From: Rhinopomastus cyanomelas
Lineage: Eukaryota; Chordata; Aves; Bucerotiformes; Rhinopomastidae
Direction: 5' to 3'
Assembly: GCA_013400115.1 (NCBI GenBank)
Contig: VXBP01005182.1
Location: 36,013-100,012 of the forward strand
DNA: 64,000 nt
Shown here: piece after piece, positions 10,795-21,781 of the stretch
How the letters are laid out: each line of letters starts with the position of its first letter
Numbering within the stretch: position 1 is the first letter of the stretch
Notes under the pieces: model-generated
Database searches by the model: none
Seen by the model: the letters and a program-made list of their open reading frames with translations, nothing else
What the model was told of the DNA's origin: nothing
Position numbers and translations under genes: made by a program

Positions 10795-12718
10795 TCATAG
10801 AGCAACACAATCATTTGGCATTGGAAGGGATCTCGATGGATCATCTAGTCCAATCCCCCTGACACAGCAGGATCACCTACACCAAGTCACACAGGAACAT
10901 ACCCAGGCAGGTTTTAAATGTCTCCAGTGAAGGAGACTCCACAACCCCCCTGGGCAGCCTGTTACAGTGCTCCATTCTCCTCTCTGTGAAGAAAGTCCTT
11001 CTGATATTTATATGGAATATAAATGTTCCTGCTTACAACCACTGCCCCTTGTCCTATCACTAGATGACACTGAGAAGAGCCTGGCTCCAGCCTCCTGACA
11101 CTCAACCTTCACATATTTATAGACATTCATGAGGTTACCCCTCAGTCTCCTTTTTCCAAGCTAAAGAGACTCAGCTCCCTCAGCCATTCCTCATAAGGGA
11201 GGTGTTCTACTTCCTTCATCATCTTTGTGGCTATATCCTGGACACACTCCAGAAGCTTTATGTCCCTCTTGAACTGAGGAGCCCAGAACTGGACACAATA
11301 CTCCAGACGTGATCTCACCAGTGAAGAGGGGGACCCCTCACCAGAGAAGAGGGGGAGAAGAACCTCTCTTGATCTGCTAACCACCCCCTTTCTGATCCAC
11401 TCCAGGATGCTGTTGGCCTTTTTGGCCACAAGAGACCATTGCTGGCTCATGGTCATCCTGCTGGCCCCCAGGACCCCCAGATCCCTTTCTCCTACACTGC
11501 TCTCCAACAGGTTAGTCCTCAACATATACTGGTACCTGGAGTTGTTCTTGCCCAGATGCCAGACTCTACACTTACCCTTGTTGTACTTCATTAAATGGAG
11601 TGCCTCGATGTGCCTGGAGACAGCATCCAGGACAAATTGTTCCATCACCTTTTCTGGGATGGAGGTGGGGCTGATCAGTCTATAGTTACCTCAATCCTAC
11701 TTCTTAGCCTTCTTCAAGATTGGAGTAACATTTGCGATCCTGCAGTCTGTAGGCACCTCTCCTAATTCCCATGACTTAGAAAAAAGAGTGGCTTTGCAAT
11801 GACTTCTGGTGTCTCCCTTAGTACGCGCGGGTGCATCCTATGAGGGCCCATGGATTTGTGTACATCCAGTTGGCTCAACTTATCCCTAACTCAGTCCTCA
11901 TCATTCACCACAAACTCCTGTCTTGTACCAACTTCCTCTTGAGCCTCAGCATTCTGGGGCTTGATATCAAGACAGCCTCCAGAAGTACTGACAGAAGCAA
12001 AGAAGGTGTTCATTATCTCTGCTTTCTCTGTATCCTCTGTCTTCAGGTGGGTACCCACCTTCAGTGAAGGGCACCCACTTCATTCAACAGGAGGCCTACA
12101 TTTAGTTTATCCTGCAATGTACTTGAAGAAGCCTTTTTTTGTTGCCCTTGACCTCTCTTGCAAGCTTTAATTCCAAGGAGGCCTTGGCTTTCCTAGTTAC
12201 ATCCCTACATTCAGGAGGTGAGGTAGGCAAAGGCGGTGCTCGCCTTCTGTCACGGCCCTTCACTTGGCTCCACTCACCCCTCCTACTTGGGTTCTGTCCT
12301 CCATGTGAGAACTACAGGATGCAGGGGCACCCTGAACCTGGCTCTTATTTGGTTGTTGTCCAGACTGCAGAGCCTAGCGCCACCAGTCTACCTCTATTTC
12401 TGCCTCTCTAATTCTCCTGAGCCTTTCTAGTTCTGCTTGCAGATTTTTAACTTTGTCTTGCAGCTGTGCCACTCAGTTAAGCAGAAAATCTACCTGCTCC
12501 CACCATATGCAGCCAGGAATATTCAAAGAGTGTTACATTTCTGGCAGCCTGTCACCTGCACAGCCTCATCTTGTTGGGGCACCTTTGTTTGTGTTCCCAC
12601 ATCCATATTCAGTAGTGACTGAAGTTTGGTCAGCTCCCAGGTTTGCACACCCTGGACTGCTTCCTGGCTTTTCCTGTGAGAGATTATGACCCTCAGCAGC
12701 TGCCCCCCAGCTCCCTCA
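10795..12718 (-). mobile_element. Long CR1 LINE with internal deletions (ORF1-like part to 3' tail)
   Basis: Read on the minus strand, this is the longest CR1 in the window. About 12718-12360 looks like ORF1: one frame gives a Leu/Glu/Arg-rich coiled-coil stretch (LQAELERLRRIREAEIEV) near 12450-12390. The frame jumps directly into the start of the ORF2 reverse transcriptase region near 12200, so the endonuclease is missing. The motif DVHKSMGPHRMHPRVLRE follows near 11850, then SPTSIPEKVMEQFVLDAVSRH to 11608. At that point the copy jumps to LMKYNKGKC, skipping the catalytic FADD-containing core. The C-terminus and tail (10795-11100) follow, with numerous stops. A 23-base tandem duplication is at 11314-11359. 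The copy cannot encode an active protein. Confidence 0.92.
11314..11359. repeat. 23-base tandem duplication inside CR1
   Basis: The unit beginning 'ctcaccagtgaagaggggg' recurs 23 bases downstream as 'ctcaccagagaagaggggg'. The other CR1 copies here have a single unit, so this is a private duplication within this copy. Confidence 0.8.
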
Positions 12719-13587
12719 AGATTTCCTGTTTAGGGTATCTCCAGATCATTGAGAAAGCAGAACGTCCAGAGAGCGTAAAAGAAAAGATATTAAGAAAAAG
12801 AGAAGTGATTAAGACAGCCAACAGCTGGTAAAACCATCAGAGAACATCTATGAGACCAGGATGCATATTTTTCCCATGATTGCTCCTCTCAAAGTTCTTG
12901 AGAGCTGAATGTACTTTGCTTAAAACTGCCCAGGAAAACCTGTTTTATCATCCTATGGATCACTGAAACCAGAATTTTCTCCTCTTGATCACTTTGTTAT
13001 GAAACAGAAATCCTTGTGACATGGTTGGTGAAAGCCGCTGGTGAAAGGTATGAAAAAAAAAACCCCTGTGCATTACTGTCATCAGTTTGGCTCTGAACCT
13101 ATTTACCAGGGATGCAATAGTCTTGTTGAACTCAGTATTTCCTCACACTTTCAGTTAGTGCTTGAAGCTTTAATCCTATGATTACCACACGAGTACTTAT
13201 TTGAGTATTTTTCCACCCCTTGAGAAACTGGGAAGATTTTGTGATATTCAAAATTCAAAATATTTTACAAGAATACAAGCATGAGTTTCCAGGTGTAATT
13301 AAATTCTTGATCTAATCAGAAGCTTTTAAAAGCAGCAACATCTGTTACAAGGTTTATGACCCTCTGGGAATTACTTTTTGATTCCTGTGCGAAAACAAAG
13401 CTGAAAGGAATGCCTGGTGAGCTAGAATATAACAGCACTGTGGACACAAGTAGAGAGTCCAAGCTATCCTTTTCAAGCTGAAGGCAACACTTGAGCCTGT
13501 TGCACTGTTTGCAGAAAAAATAGCTAACAGGCTGTGATACAGGGTTAAGATTTAAAGAATGTACAACCTTTCTGGAGAAGTTACTGA
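12719..13587. other. Unique intergenic DNA
   Basis: No exon or repeat was recognised, apart from a possible few tens of bases of further CR1 ORF1 decay at the left edge. Confidence 0.45.
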
Positions 13588-13715
13588 AGAATCACGGAAT
13601 CATAAAATTGTTTGGGTTGGAAAAGACCTCAAAATCTTCAAGTCCAACCTTTAACTTAACAGTACCAAGCCCTCTGCTAAACCATACTCTTAAGCACTAT
13701 TTCTACAAAACAGTT
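13588..13715 (-). mobile_element. Old CR1 3' fragment
   Basis: 'aatcacggaatcataaaattg' is a decayed reverse-complement tail, followed by 'tttgggttggaaaagacctc' and 'aagtccaacctttaac', which match the old CR1 subfamily. Only about 130 bases remain. Confidence 0.85.
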
Positions 13716-16232
13716 TAAATTATCTGTCTGTAGCTTTAGTCATTCTTATGCCCTTAAAGTTTATGCTAGTCATTTATGGAAGAGTGGGTGATCAATATGC
13801 AACAGAGTCTTGCAATATATGAGCTGTATCCTGGAACAACTGGCTTAAAATGCACCCAGATGCCTCTAAGAAAGTGAGCAAGATCCCAGTTCTGTGTTGT
13901 GACAGAATGTACAGTCCTTGATCCCAGACGTATCACTTCTGTGGTACTCACTGTCCTTTCACATTTCCTCTTTTTCCAGAATAACTGAAATTAACACTAA
14001 GCTGGTATTTTTCAGAAAGAGGTGCAATGTTTGCAAAGTACAGTTGTTGCTCCTGGGCGTGTAATGGCTGCTCCGTGCTTTGGCTATGGATGTAATAAAC
14101 ATGCCTGTTAGCAAAGGTGAAGCTGCTGCACCTGCTTATGCTGGAAAACCATGCTGGCACATTCCAAGCCCTCGTGTCTGGGGCAGACATAGTTCCAGGC
14201 AAGGATATACAGATTTATATAGAATTTGGCAAAAGTAGTTTTGGTGTTTAAATGCACATACTGCCCAGTTTTTCTTCAAATTCTCTGCAGACTTGCCAGC
14301 TGTGTCTTAACTGATAAATCAGGCAGGGCACAGTTCTGAACACTGTTCTGAGATTGTCACTACAGATTAGTTATTAGCACTGTTCCTGAAATGGGCTACT
14401 CTCAGGCCAAGTGTCTGTCTTTCAGGCAAAACCCAGGTATGTTTCGGGATTTTTTTTGGCAATAGACTGCACAGGTGAGGTTACTTTGTTTTGAAGGGGT
14501 AGATAGTTAAATGTGTGAATATGGATGGAGATGTCACCTGCCTTCAGAATCAGAAAGTAAGCTCTTTCCTATATTAACTGGTCTTTTGACAAACATGTCC
14601 TTGATGTAGTGAACAAAATTTAGCTTGAGACTATACTGGCTGCTTAAGAGTGTTGACAGGTTGTGTGGAGTAGAGGCACACAAAGCTGACACTGTCTCAC
14701 TCGTACTGGAACCTGTGAATGTTCATGCAATGAACTGTGCCCAAACTGCAACTAGATTTTGTTTTGTTGAGTTTTTTCACTCCAAAAGATATCTTTGATG
14801 ATTATGAATATTTATGCAAATTGGAGGCTAAGTTGATCCCAGATGTCAGCTTGCCCTGATGAGGTATTTGTTTAGCAGTAAAGACTCAGTGGCTTCTCAG
14901 ATGCTATCAATTTGTCCCATTACTAGGGAAAAAAGTACCATCTATCTCTAAGGACAATAACCAAGACACAGGCAGCAGGGCTTTTATGTAAATGGTGACA
15001 AGGATTTCTCCTGGCCTTTCCTCATGAGATGGGATTTGGGAAAGGCATGAAGCCTTCTGAACCCAGGAATAAGTCCACGAGAAAAACAGAAGTAGCAGTT
15101 CTGAGTGGAGCACAGGTAATGGAAACTGGAGAAGGCAGCAGTATAAAACAGAACAGAAGAGTTTATCAGTAATCCTACCTAACTCCACCAGGTTGCCTCT
15201 AGTTGAGTCATGGCCCAAATAAAATTGAGGATGACTACATTTACAGAGGGCTTGATCCAGGACCCCTTCTCTCACAAGGCTTGGTACAAAGCTGAAAGAA
15301 ACTGATGAAATCTTCTGTAAAAAATAAGATAGACTTTCTGTTGCTTTCATGCTAAAATTCTTTGATAGAATGAACTCCTCAAGGATGTTTCAATACTTTA
15401 ACCTGAACAGTGGGTAAGCATGAATGGATCCGGTTGGACTAACAACTTCTCGGTGAGCATTCAGAGGTAATGGAATAGCTTCCAAATGCATTGAGAAGTA
15501 AAGAAAAAAATCATTGAGATAAATAAGTTTGTGATGATTTATGAGTGCATTTCTGAGTTTCCAGCAAGACTGGAGAGTTTCTTAAAGGTCTGTATGACAG
15601 TGTGATAATGTTTCATCCACTTGTAATAGAAAATAAAGAAACAAGTATTGAGAGGAGAAGAAAGATATGTTTCTAAATTAGAAATTTATGGAAGTTTTTC
15701 TCACAGTGAAAAGAGTTATTTTTACCTAAGAGGTATCTGTAATAGTGCAGGGACACAGTGCTATATATATATATATATATGATTTTTGTTGTGATTAAAC
15801 CACCTTTATTACAAGCAGTTACATCAGATAACCTCTAGAATATGAAAACAGTTGTTCTTCACTACCGTTTTCTAAGGTTCTGCTTTGGCAGACAGACCCA
15901 TCAGCCTCAGGTGCTGCCCCAGCCATCTCTCCATGCCTTAATCATTTCAATCTCTGCTTGAATTGTAAGCCTGAGAGCTCCTGAATGGCTCTTGGCTCAT
16001 GGCAGTCAGATTGACTTTGTGAAGTCTGGAAGGAGACAAGAAGCTGGTTAAGCTTGTGAGCTCAAATTAAATGGCTGACAGTGAAACCTCCTAACACTGC
16101 TCCTTAGAAAAGCATGGGAGGTTTCTGGATAGCAGCTAGACCTGACAGCTTCTTACAGATTTGTTATTTGTCCTTGGAAAGAAAGAAGGAAAAAACCAAC
16201 CCTCAAATCCAAACCTCATAAGAATACCTTTT
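13716..16232. other. Unique intergenic DNA with a TA microsatellite
   Basis: About 2.5 kb without a recognised gene. Minus-strand frames at 13948-14202 and 14907-15350 (84 and 147 residues) have no domain I recognise; the second is the longer and could deserve a protein search. A pure (TA) run is at 15762-15780. Confidence 0.5.
15762..15780. repeat. (TA)n microsatellite
   Basis: A pure alternating TA run of about 19 bases. Confidence 0.9.
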
Positions 16233-16636
16233 CATCATGGTTTAACCCCAACCATCAACTAAGCATCATTCAGCTACTTACTCTGCTTCCTGCCTCAACC
16301 CCAGTGGGATGGGGAGAAGAATAAAAAAATGTAAAGCAATAATTGAAGTAAAATATAACAACAATTAAAATAGTAATTAAAAGAGAGTGAAATAAACATA
16401 AGAAAGACTAGTGATTCACAATGCAATTGCTCACCACCTTCTGGCTGATGCTCAGCCAGTTGCTGATCAGCAATGCACTCCTGGCCAACTCCTCCCAGTG
16501 TAAGTACTTGAGTGTAATGTCGTGTGGTATAGAATATTTCTGTGATTAATTTGGATCAGCTGTTCTGTCTGTGGCCTCTTCCAACTTCTTGTACCCATCC
16601 AGTGTCAGCAGGGCACAAAAAACCAAAAAACCCTTG

Positions 16637-16675
16637 ACTAGTGGGTTTTTTGTTAAAAAAAGGAAAACCACTAGT
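16637..16675. repeat. Hairpin 1 in the LTR (ACTAGTGG / CCACTAGT)
   Basis: Perfect 8-base arms at 16637-16644 and 16668-16675, separated by a 23-base T/A-rich loop that itself can partly pair. The segment does not fit the remembered LTR family pattern and looks inserted. Confidence 0.85.
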
Positions 16676-16690
16676 TTTTTTGTTACCCTA

Positions 16691-16728
16691 GTAACTAGGT
16701 TGTGTTAGTATGAATACTACCTAGTTAC
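16691..16728. repeat. Hairpin 2 in the LTR (GTAACTAGGT / ACCTAGTTAC)
   Basis: Perfect 10-base arms at 16691-16700 and 16719-16728 with an 18-base loop, and CTAG on both outer flanks. It lies 15 bases after hairpin 1 and shares the CTAG core with it. Confidence 0.88.
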
Positions 16729-16971
16729 TGCTAGACATCAGTGTGTGTGATCAACATTATTTTCATACTACAGAGAAAATAAAATATTGCTCCAGCTACA
16801 GGGAAAATAAATTAACTCTCTCCCAACTGAAAGCAGGACATTTTTCCAAGTAGTTAATACTTTATTTATTGTCTTTGTTTACTAAAGAATCTCTAAAAAC
16901 TCCTTATGAGGGACATTGTTACATGATCTTTGATAGTAGTTTCTAAGCTCTGAGTTTTCCAAAGGCATTTG

Positions 16972-17442
16972 CCCTTATTACAAGAAGGATGTGGACATGC
17001 TGGAGCGTGTGCAGAGGAGGGCCACGAGGCTGGAGCACCTCTCCTACGAGGACAGACTGAGAGAGTTGGGGCTGTTCAGTCTGGAGAAGAGGAGGCTCTG
17101 AGGTGACCTTATTGTGGCCTTCCAGTGTCTGAAGGGGGCCTACAAAAGGGCTAGAGGGGGACTATTTAGGATGTCAGGTAGCAACAGGACTAGGGGGAAT
17201 GGAGCAAAGCTGGAGATGGGTAGATTTAGAGTGGATGTGAGGAGGAAGTTCTTCACTGTGAGAGTGATGAGAGCCTGGAATGGGTTGCCCAGGAAGGTGG
17301 TGGAGGCCCCATCCCTGGAGGTGTTTAAGGCCAGGCTGGATGGGGCTCTGGCCAGCCTGATCTAGGGTGGGGTGTCCCTGCCCATGGCAGGGGAGTTGGA
17401 ACTGGATGATCCTGTGGTCCCTTCTAACCCTGACTGACTGTA
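16972..17442 (+). mobile_element. CR1 LINE, distinct GC-rich subfamily
   Basis: Encodes the ORF2 C-terminus: after 'gctggagcgtgtgcagagg', the frame at 17114-17365 reads FQCLKGAYKRARGGLFRMS and RRKFFTVRVMRAWNGLPRKV, closing at a stop. The sequence is GC-richer than the other copies and its tail reads 'gtccctgcccatggcagggg' and 'ggatgatcctgtggtccctt'. This marks a different CR1 subfamily with a 'CCATGGCAGGGG' tail, rather than the octamer-rich type. It is followed directly by a piece of a second CR1 type. Confidence 0.9.
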
Positions 17443-17494
17443 TGACTTGGTCTGGGTGATCCTGCTGTGTCAGGGGGGTTGGCCAGAAGGACCT
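17443..17494 (+). mobile_element. Short CR1 tail piece of another subfamily
   Basis: 'tgacttggtctgggtgatcc' followed by 'tgctgtgtcaggggggttgg' is the tail of the young octamer-type CR1, fused without spacer to the end of the previous copy. No octamer repeats follow. Confidence 0.75.
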
Positions 17495-19784
17495 ATAGTC
17501 TGGACAAATGAATGGAGTTTATGTTCACATGTAACAAAAAGCTGTTAACTCTATATAATGCTGAAGCCTTCTGTAAATACAGTCTGCTGGAAAGCCTTAT
17601 CCTACAGGTCAAGCAAGATCACAGGTCACAGACTGAAGTTAAAGGCAAATATTCTTTCTTCAGTATTTTGTTTTTCTGCTATTTATTACTAATTTTTAAT
17701 GGCAGTGTAACCTATTGAAACCCTTAGCCAGGAAATAGCTTGTCACAGCACATGGCTACTAAGTCTAGCTGGATTTATTAACTTTCAGATCAACTGGCCA
17801 GCCATGTGATTAGCTGAGCTAGGCTGTCAATCTTGGCTGATATCCATAACTGCAGTATGTCTTCCACCACTAGTTTAACTTTGGCTTTACAGGAGATTAA
17901 TGTCTGGAGGCTTAAGGTTCTGCTCCCAGAGATTAGTATTTTAATGGTTCTTCATCAAATCCCTGCAAGGTTGCTGATGAACTCAAGTAGGAGCTGAAGG
18001 CATAAGCCATGTTTGTATGCAGTTAGAGGTTGCTTTGCACATTTTGACACTGGAGACAATCTCACTAGATCTCTTGGCAAAGCAGAAGAAACAGTGAAAA
18101 TAAGAATGCCAAACCCACTCGCTTTTGCATCAGCCTTCTCTGGCACTTGATAGTGTTGAAGACTCATAAATAAAAGAATGTTGACATTCTCAGTATTCCA
18201 ATGTAATGGGGATACCTTTCCTAAATCTTACTTATAAAAGCATGTTTCCCCTTTGTAAGCAAAACTAGAGTCTCTGCTTCAATATCTTTCCTTTTCCTCT
18301 CCCAGTGTCATGATTTTTATTTAACACCCATTCTGAAGAATAGTTCAGATTCACTGAACATAAAAATGGAGGGGAAAATGAAATGAGAAAAAATGAGAAA
18401 AAGAAAAAAATCATGTGAGCAAGGCCATATGTACACACAATGTTTGATTGGACAACCACAGGGCTCCTGTACTAAAAATACCAGAGATTCAGGTTATCTG
18501 CCATAAGCAATCACTACACTGCTGAAGCTGTGTTGCACATCTGTGATACCTTCTAATACAGCACTGCCAAAAGAGCACTGCACGTCCACAGCACTTCGTC
18601 CTTCTGCATGTTACATTTGCAGTTTGACGTGGAAATATTTATGTGGAAAACCTCAAATATAAAACTGAAAGGAGCGGCCTTTACAAGATGAAGGCTGCAC
18701 AGAAACTGAGAATTCATTTTCAGTAGGGAAAATGAATATTGGTGGCATTTTTTCATCAGTGTTTCTAGAAGGTAATATATTTTTCTTTAATTACAGAAAT
18801 CTTCCAAACATTCCCAAAGCTTATTAGATGTCCTTCTTCCATTCACTGTTGCAATGTATTTCAGAGCCATTTTGACATTCTTTTTAACATGTTTGACAGG
18901 AGACTGATATAATATTGCTGAAGTTTTTTCCATCCTCCTCATTTCATGATTAAAAATAGCATAACATTTAATAGCTCTGGTGGGGTATGTTTTAAACCAC
19001 AAAAATTTATATTTTACCATGGATGACCAAACATGTTTAACTAATGAAAAAAAACCTCATTGACACTGCAGTCAGAGAAGATTTTTAGCATTTGAAATAA
19101 ACCTGAGTTATGAAGCATTCACAAAAGACTGTTCACAAAATACTCGAAAAGCTCTTGTAAAAATAATTTCAAGCAGCCTTATTTTAAAAGCTTTATGTTT
19201 TTCAGACCTATACTTATCCGTGTACATTATGTAAAACTAGTAATAAAGAGTTATTTCTAACAAATCCAACAAGGGATAACCGAAAGGGTTTCCATCATGA
19301 TTGCAGATCTTCATGTCTGCAACAGAAAGAATAGAATTCAGGTTAATCCCTGTGCTTAGAGTCTTCTTTTGCAGTGCAATAAGTTAACATAAACACAGTT
19401 GATATTTTAGCAGAAAGAAATATTCTTAAACATGATAGAGTGACACACACACAAAAAGAAATAGTCTCAGAATTTCTCATGAAAGAATATTTCTTCTGTC
19501 TCCTGGCTTTGTTTCTAAATGACATGCTTAGGAAAACAATGTTGGGTTGTTAGAACAAAACCTTTTCTGCGCAATGCAATGATAAAATCATGTGCATCCA
19601 TAGGGGAAAGAGCGTATGAGTATTTGAGTTTCTTTAATTGGTTGCTCCTACATACATCCAAGGAATTTTCTGAATCAGGAATATTGGGATAATTTGTATT
19701 AAAGCAGGAATATTAAATTTATACCAAAGCAAAGCTCTACAACCATCTTGAAAACAAAAATCCTATTTATTCTTCCATATATGT
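17495..19784. other. Unique AT-rich intergenic DNA
   Basis: No gene or transposon was recognised in 2.3 kb. Small open frames (60-77 residues) on the minus strand between 17955 and 19525 show no domain. Confidence 0.5.
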
Positions 19785-20318
19785 ATGTACTCTGCCCTGG
19801 TGAAATCACATCTGGAATATCACGTCCAGTTCTGAGCCCCTCAGTTCCAGAAGAACACAGGACTGCTTGAGAAAGTCCAGCGCAGAGCCACGAAGATGAT
19901 GAAATGAGTGAAGCATCTCCTTGATGAGGAAAGGCTGAGAGAGCTGGGTCTCTTTATCCTGGAAAAAAGGAGACTGAAGGGTGACTTCATTAATGTTTAT
20001 AAATGTGGAAAGGGCAGGTATCAGGAGGATGGAGCCAGGCTGCTCTCAGTGGCATCCAATGGTAGGGCAATGGGTGTAAGCTGGACCATAGGATGTTCCA
20101 CATTAATATGAGAAGGAACCTCTTCCCAGTGAGGGTGACAGAGCACTGGAAGGGGCTGTCCAGGGGGGTTGTGGAGTCTCCTTCACTGGAGATGTTTAAA
20201 ACTCACCTGGACACGGTCCTGTGGGACTTTATCTATGTGATCCTGCTGTGGCAGAAGAATTGTACTAGATGATCTTTCGAGATCCCTTCCAATCTGTAGT
20301 GTTCTGTTATTCTGTGAT
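19785..20318 (+). mobile_element. CR1 LINE, 5'-truncated
   Basis: Begins in 'ctctgccctggtgaaatcac' (the LVRPHLEY region of ORF2) and continues through 'agagagctgggtctctttat' and a 67-residue ORF2 frame (19908-20111: DEERLRELGLFILEKRRLKGD). It ends with 'gtactagatgatctttcgag' and ATTCTGTGAT. Young-type tail with modest decay. Confidence 0.95.
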
Positions 20319-21781
20319 ATAAAAGAATCTTAGTGTTATCCCAGGGAAGCATGGATGTTTCATAATATTTGGAAGTAAGACCTCAATCATAAGACTGGGC
20401 TAATTAGGTCCTGTGAACCTTCACCTATAATCTGCAGTGGAATAATTTCACAGAAGAAAAGAGCTGTTCGTCTCTAGCGAGGAAGCCAGTAAACTGGGTC
20501 ATAAAGCAGGTTTTGCCAATGTGTATATTGTAAGAATTTATATTTTTTAATCTGTTTTGGACGTGTCAGAAATCTGTGGTGGGGGAAGAAATAATAAAAT
20601 TTCTTCTGCAAAGTAGAGTTAGGAGGTGTGCAACTGAATGTGTGAAATGACAAGTGAGCACTTGCCTCTGTTCTATTTATATGGAAAAAACCAAACGGAC
20701 CACAAATGCATAAAAAATAACAAAAAAACCCACAAACAATTTAAAAACAAGACCTGACTGATATCCTAAACTAAATTTTAATCACTGCAATAACCAAGAA
20801 TATTCATACTCCATATAAAATTTGCATGTTAGCCATGGTCACAATGTAAGTGCTTGTTTCTAACCTAGAAGCAAACATTCAATGTTCAGTTATAAGAATT
20901 AAAGGTCGTCCCCAAAAGTAAGACATATGGTGTTCCTGATCATGCTTCATTAGCTCTGGGCTCTACTGAATTAAGACCTTAGCAACGTGGACATACTTTG
21001 GTTATATTTTGATCTAGTTATGCCCACCTCATTAACAGAAGTTATATGACTACCACTTCTGCTTTGCCAAAGTAGTGCCAGTATTCTGCCTTTTGGCAAC
21101 TGAAAATGTCTGGGAGTAACAGCATCAAATAAGCACTGATCCATTATAATCACTTTCTATATTTGTTTTCTATACAAAACATAAAATCAACAGAATACCA
21201 TTGTATCTGACAGGGAAAAATATAAAAAAGTAACTTTCTATTGATTTTCTCCAAAAAAAGGTTGATAAAGACATATCTCCAATATGTGCCTCAGAGCTCT
21301 TTTTAAGAAAAGCAACTCCAATGCAGTTAATTAAATGCAAAAAGAACTCTGCAAAATAACTTTTAAGTTTGGTTGTTTTTTTGTTTTTTTTTTTTTAAAT
21401 TTAAATAGCTCTGTTGTTTGTCAGTTCCTGTGCCAATTTAGAAAAGGAACTACAGCATCATGAAGACTTGATATTCATTTTCAGGAAACAAAGACAATTA
21501 ACAAGTTCTGATGTCATTTTGGGCCCTGGATCAACATCATACTCCCAAAACATAAAGGGGAGAAAATCCCATTTGGTAAATAGAATCAGATGGATCAAAT
21601 TAAAATGACAAATGATAAATATCAGAAAGGGTCATTGGCTGCTAGCCGTATTTCTAAAAAGAAAAATGAGAATTTCAAAGTTAGTTCAAAGTTAATGTGT
21701 CTTAACCATGTCTATGGATGATTTTGGTACTTACTCATGGTGCGTTTCTAATCACCCGTGGTTCCTTGGCTAGTCACACAT
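20319..21781. other. Unique AT-rich intergenic DNA
   Basis: No repeat or gene was recognised. A T-rich run occupies about 21372-21399. Small frames at 20971-21153 and 21414-21608 have no domain. Confidence 0.5.

Larger units (their letters stand above)
16233..16840 (-). mobile_element. Solo LTR of an avian endogenous retrovirus, minus strand
   Basis: The minus strand begins TGTCCTGCTTTCAGTTGGGA (16840 downwards) and ends near 16233 in sequence complementary to 'catggtttaacccca'. Both edges match my memory of a common avian ERV LTR family (TGTCCTGGTTTCAGCTGGGA ... TTAAACCATGA). Internal blocks also fit in order: 'ccagtgggatggggag', 'cacaatgcaattgctcaccacc', 'ggccaactcctcccagtg', 'ggatcagctgttctgtctgtgg', 'acatcagtgtgtgtgatcaac'. 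The flanks share a T-rich run (16228-16232 and 16841-16845, four of five bases alike), compatible with a short target duplication. There is no internal retroviral sequence on either side, so it is a solo LTR. Two hairpins inside it are listed separately. Confidence 0.82.

Noticed and set aside
14907..15350. 147-residue minus-strand open frame as a possible gene
   Set aside because: No known domain, no splice context or promoter seen; length is within chance for a 64 kb window. A protein search would decide.
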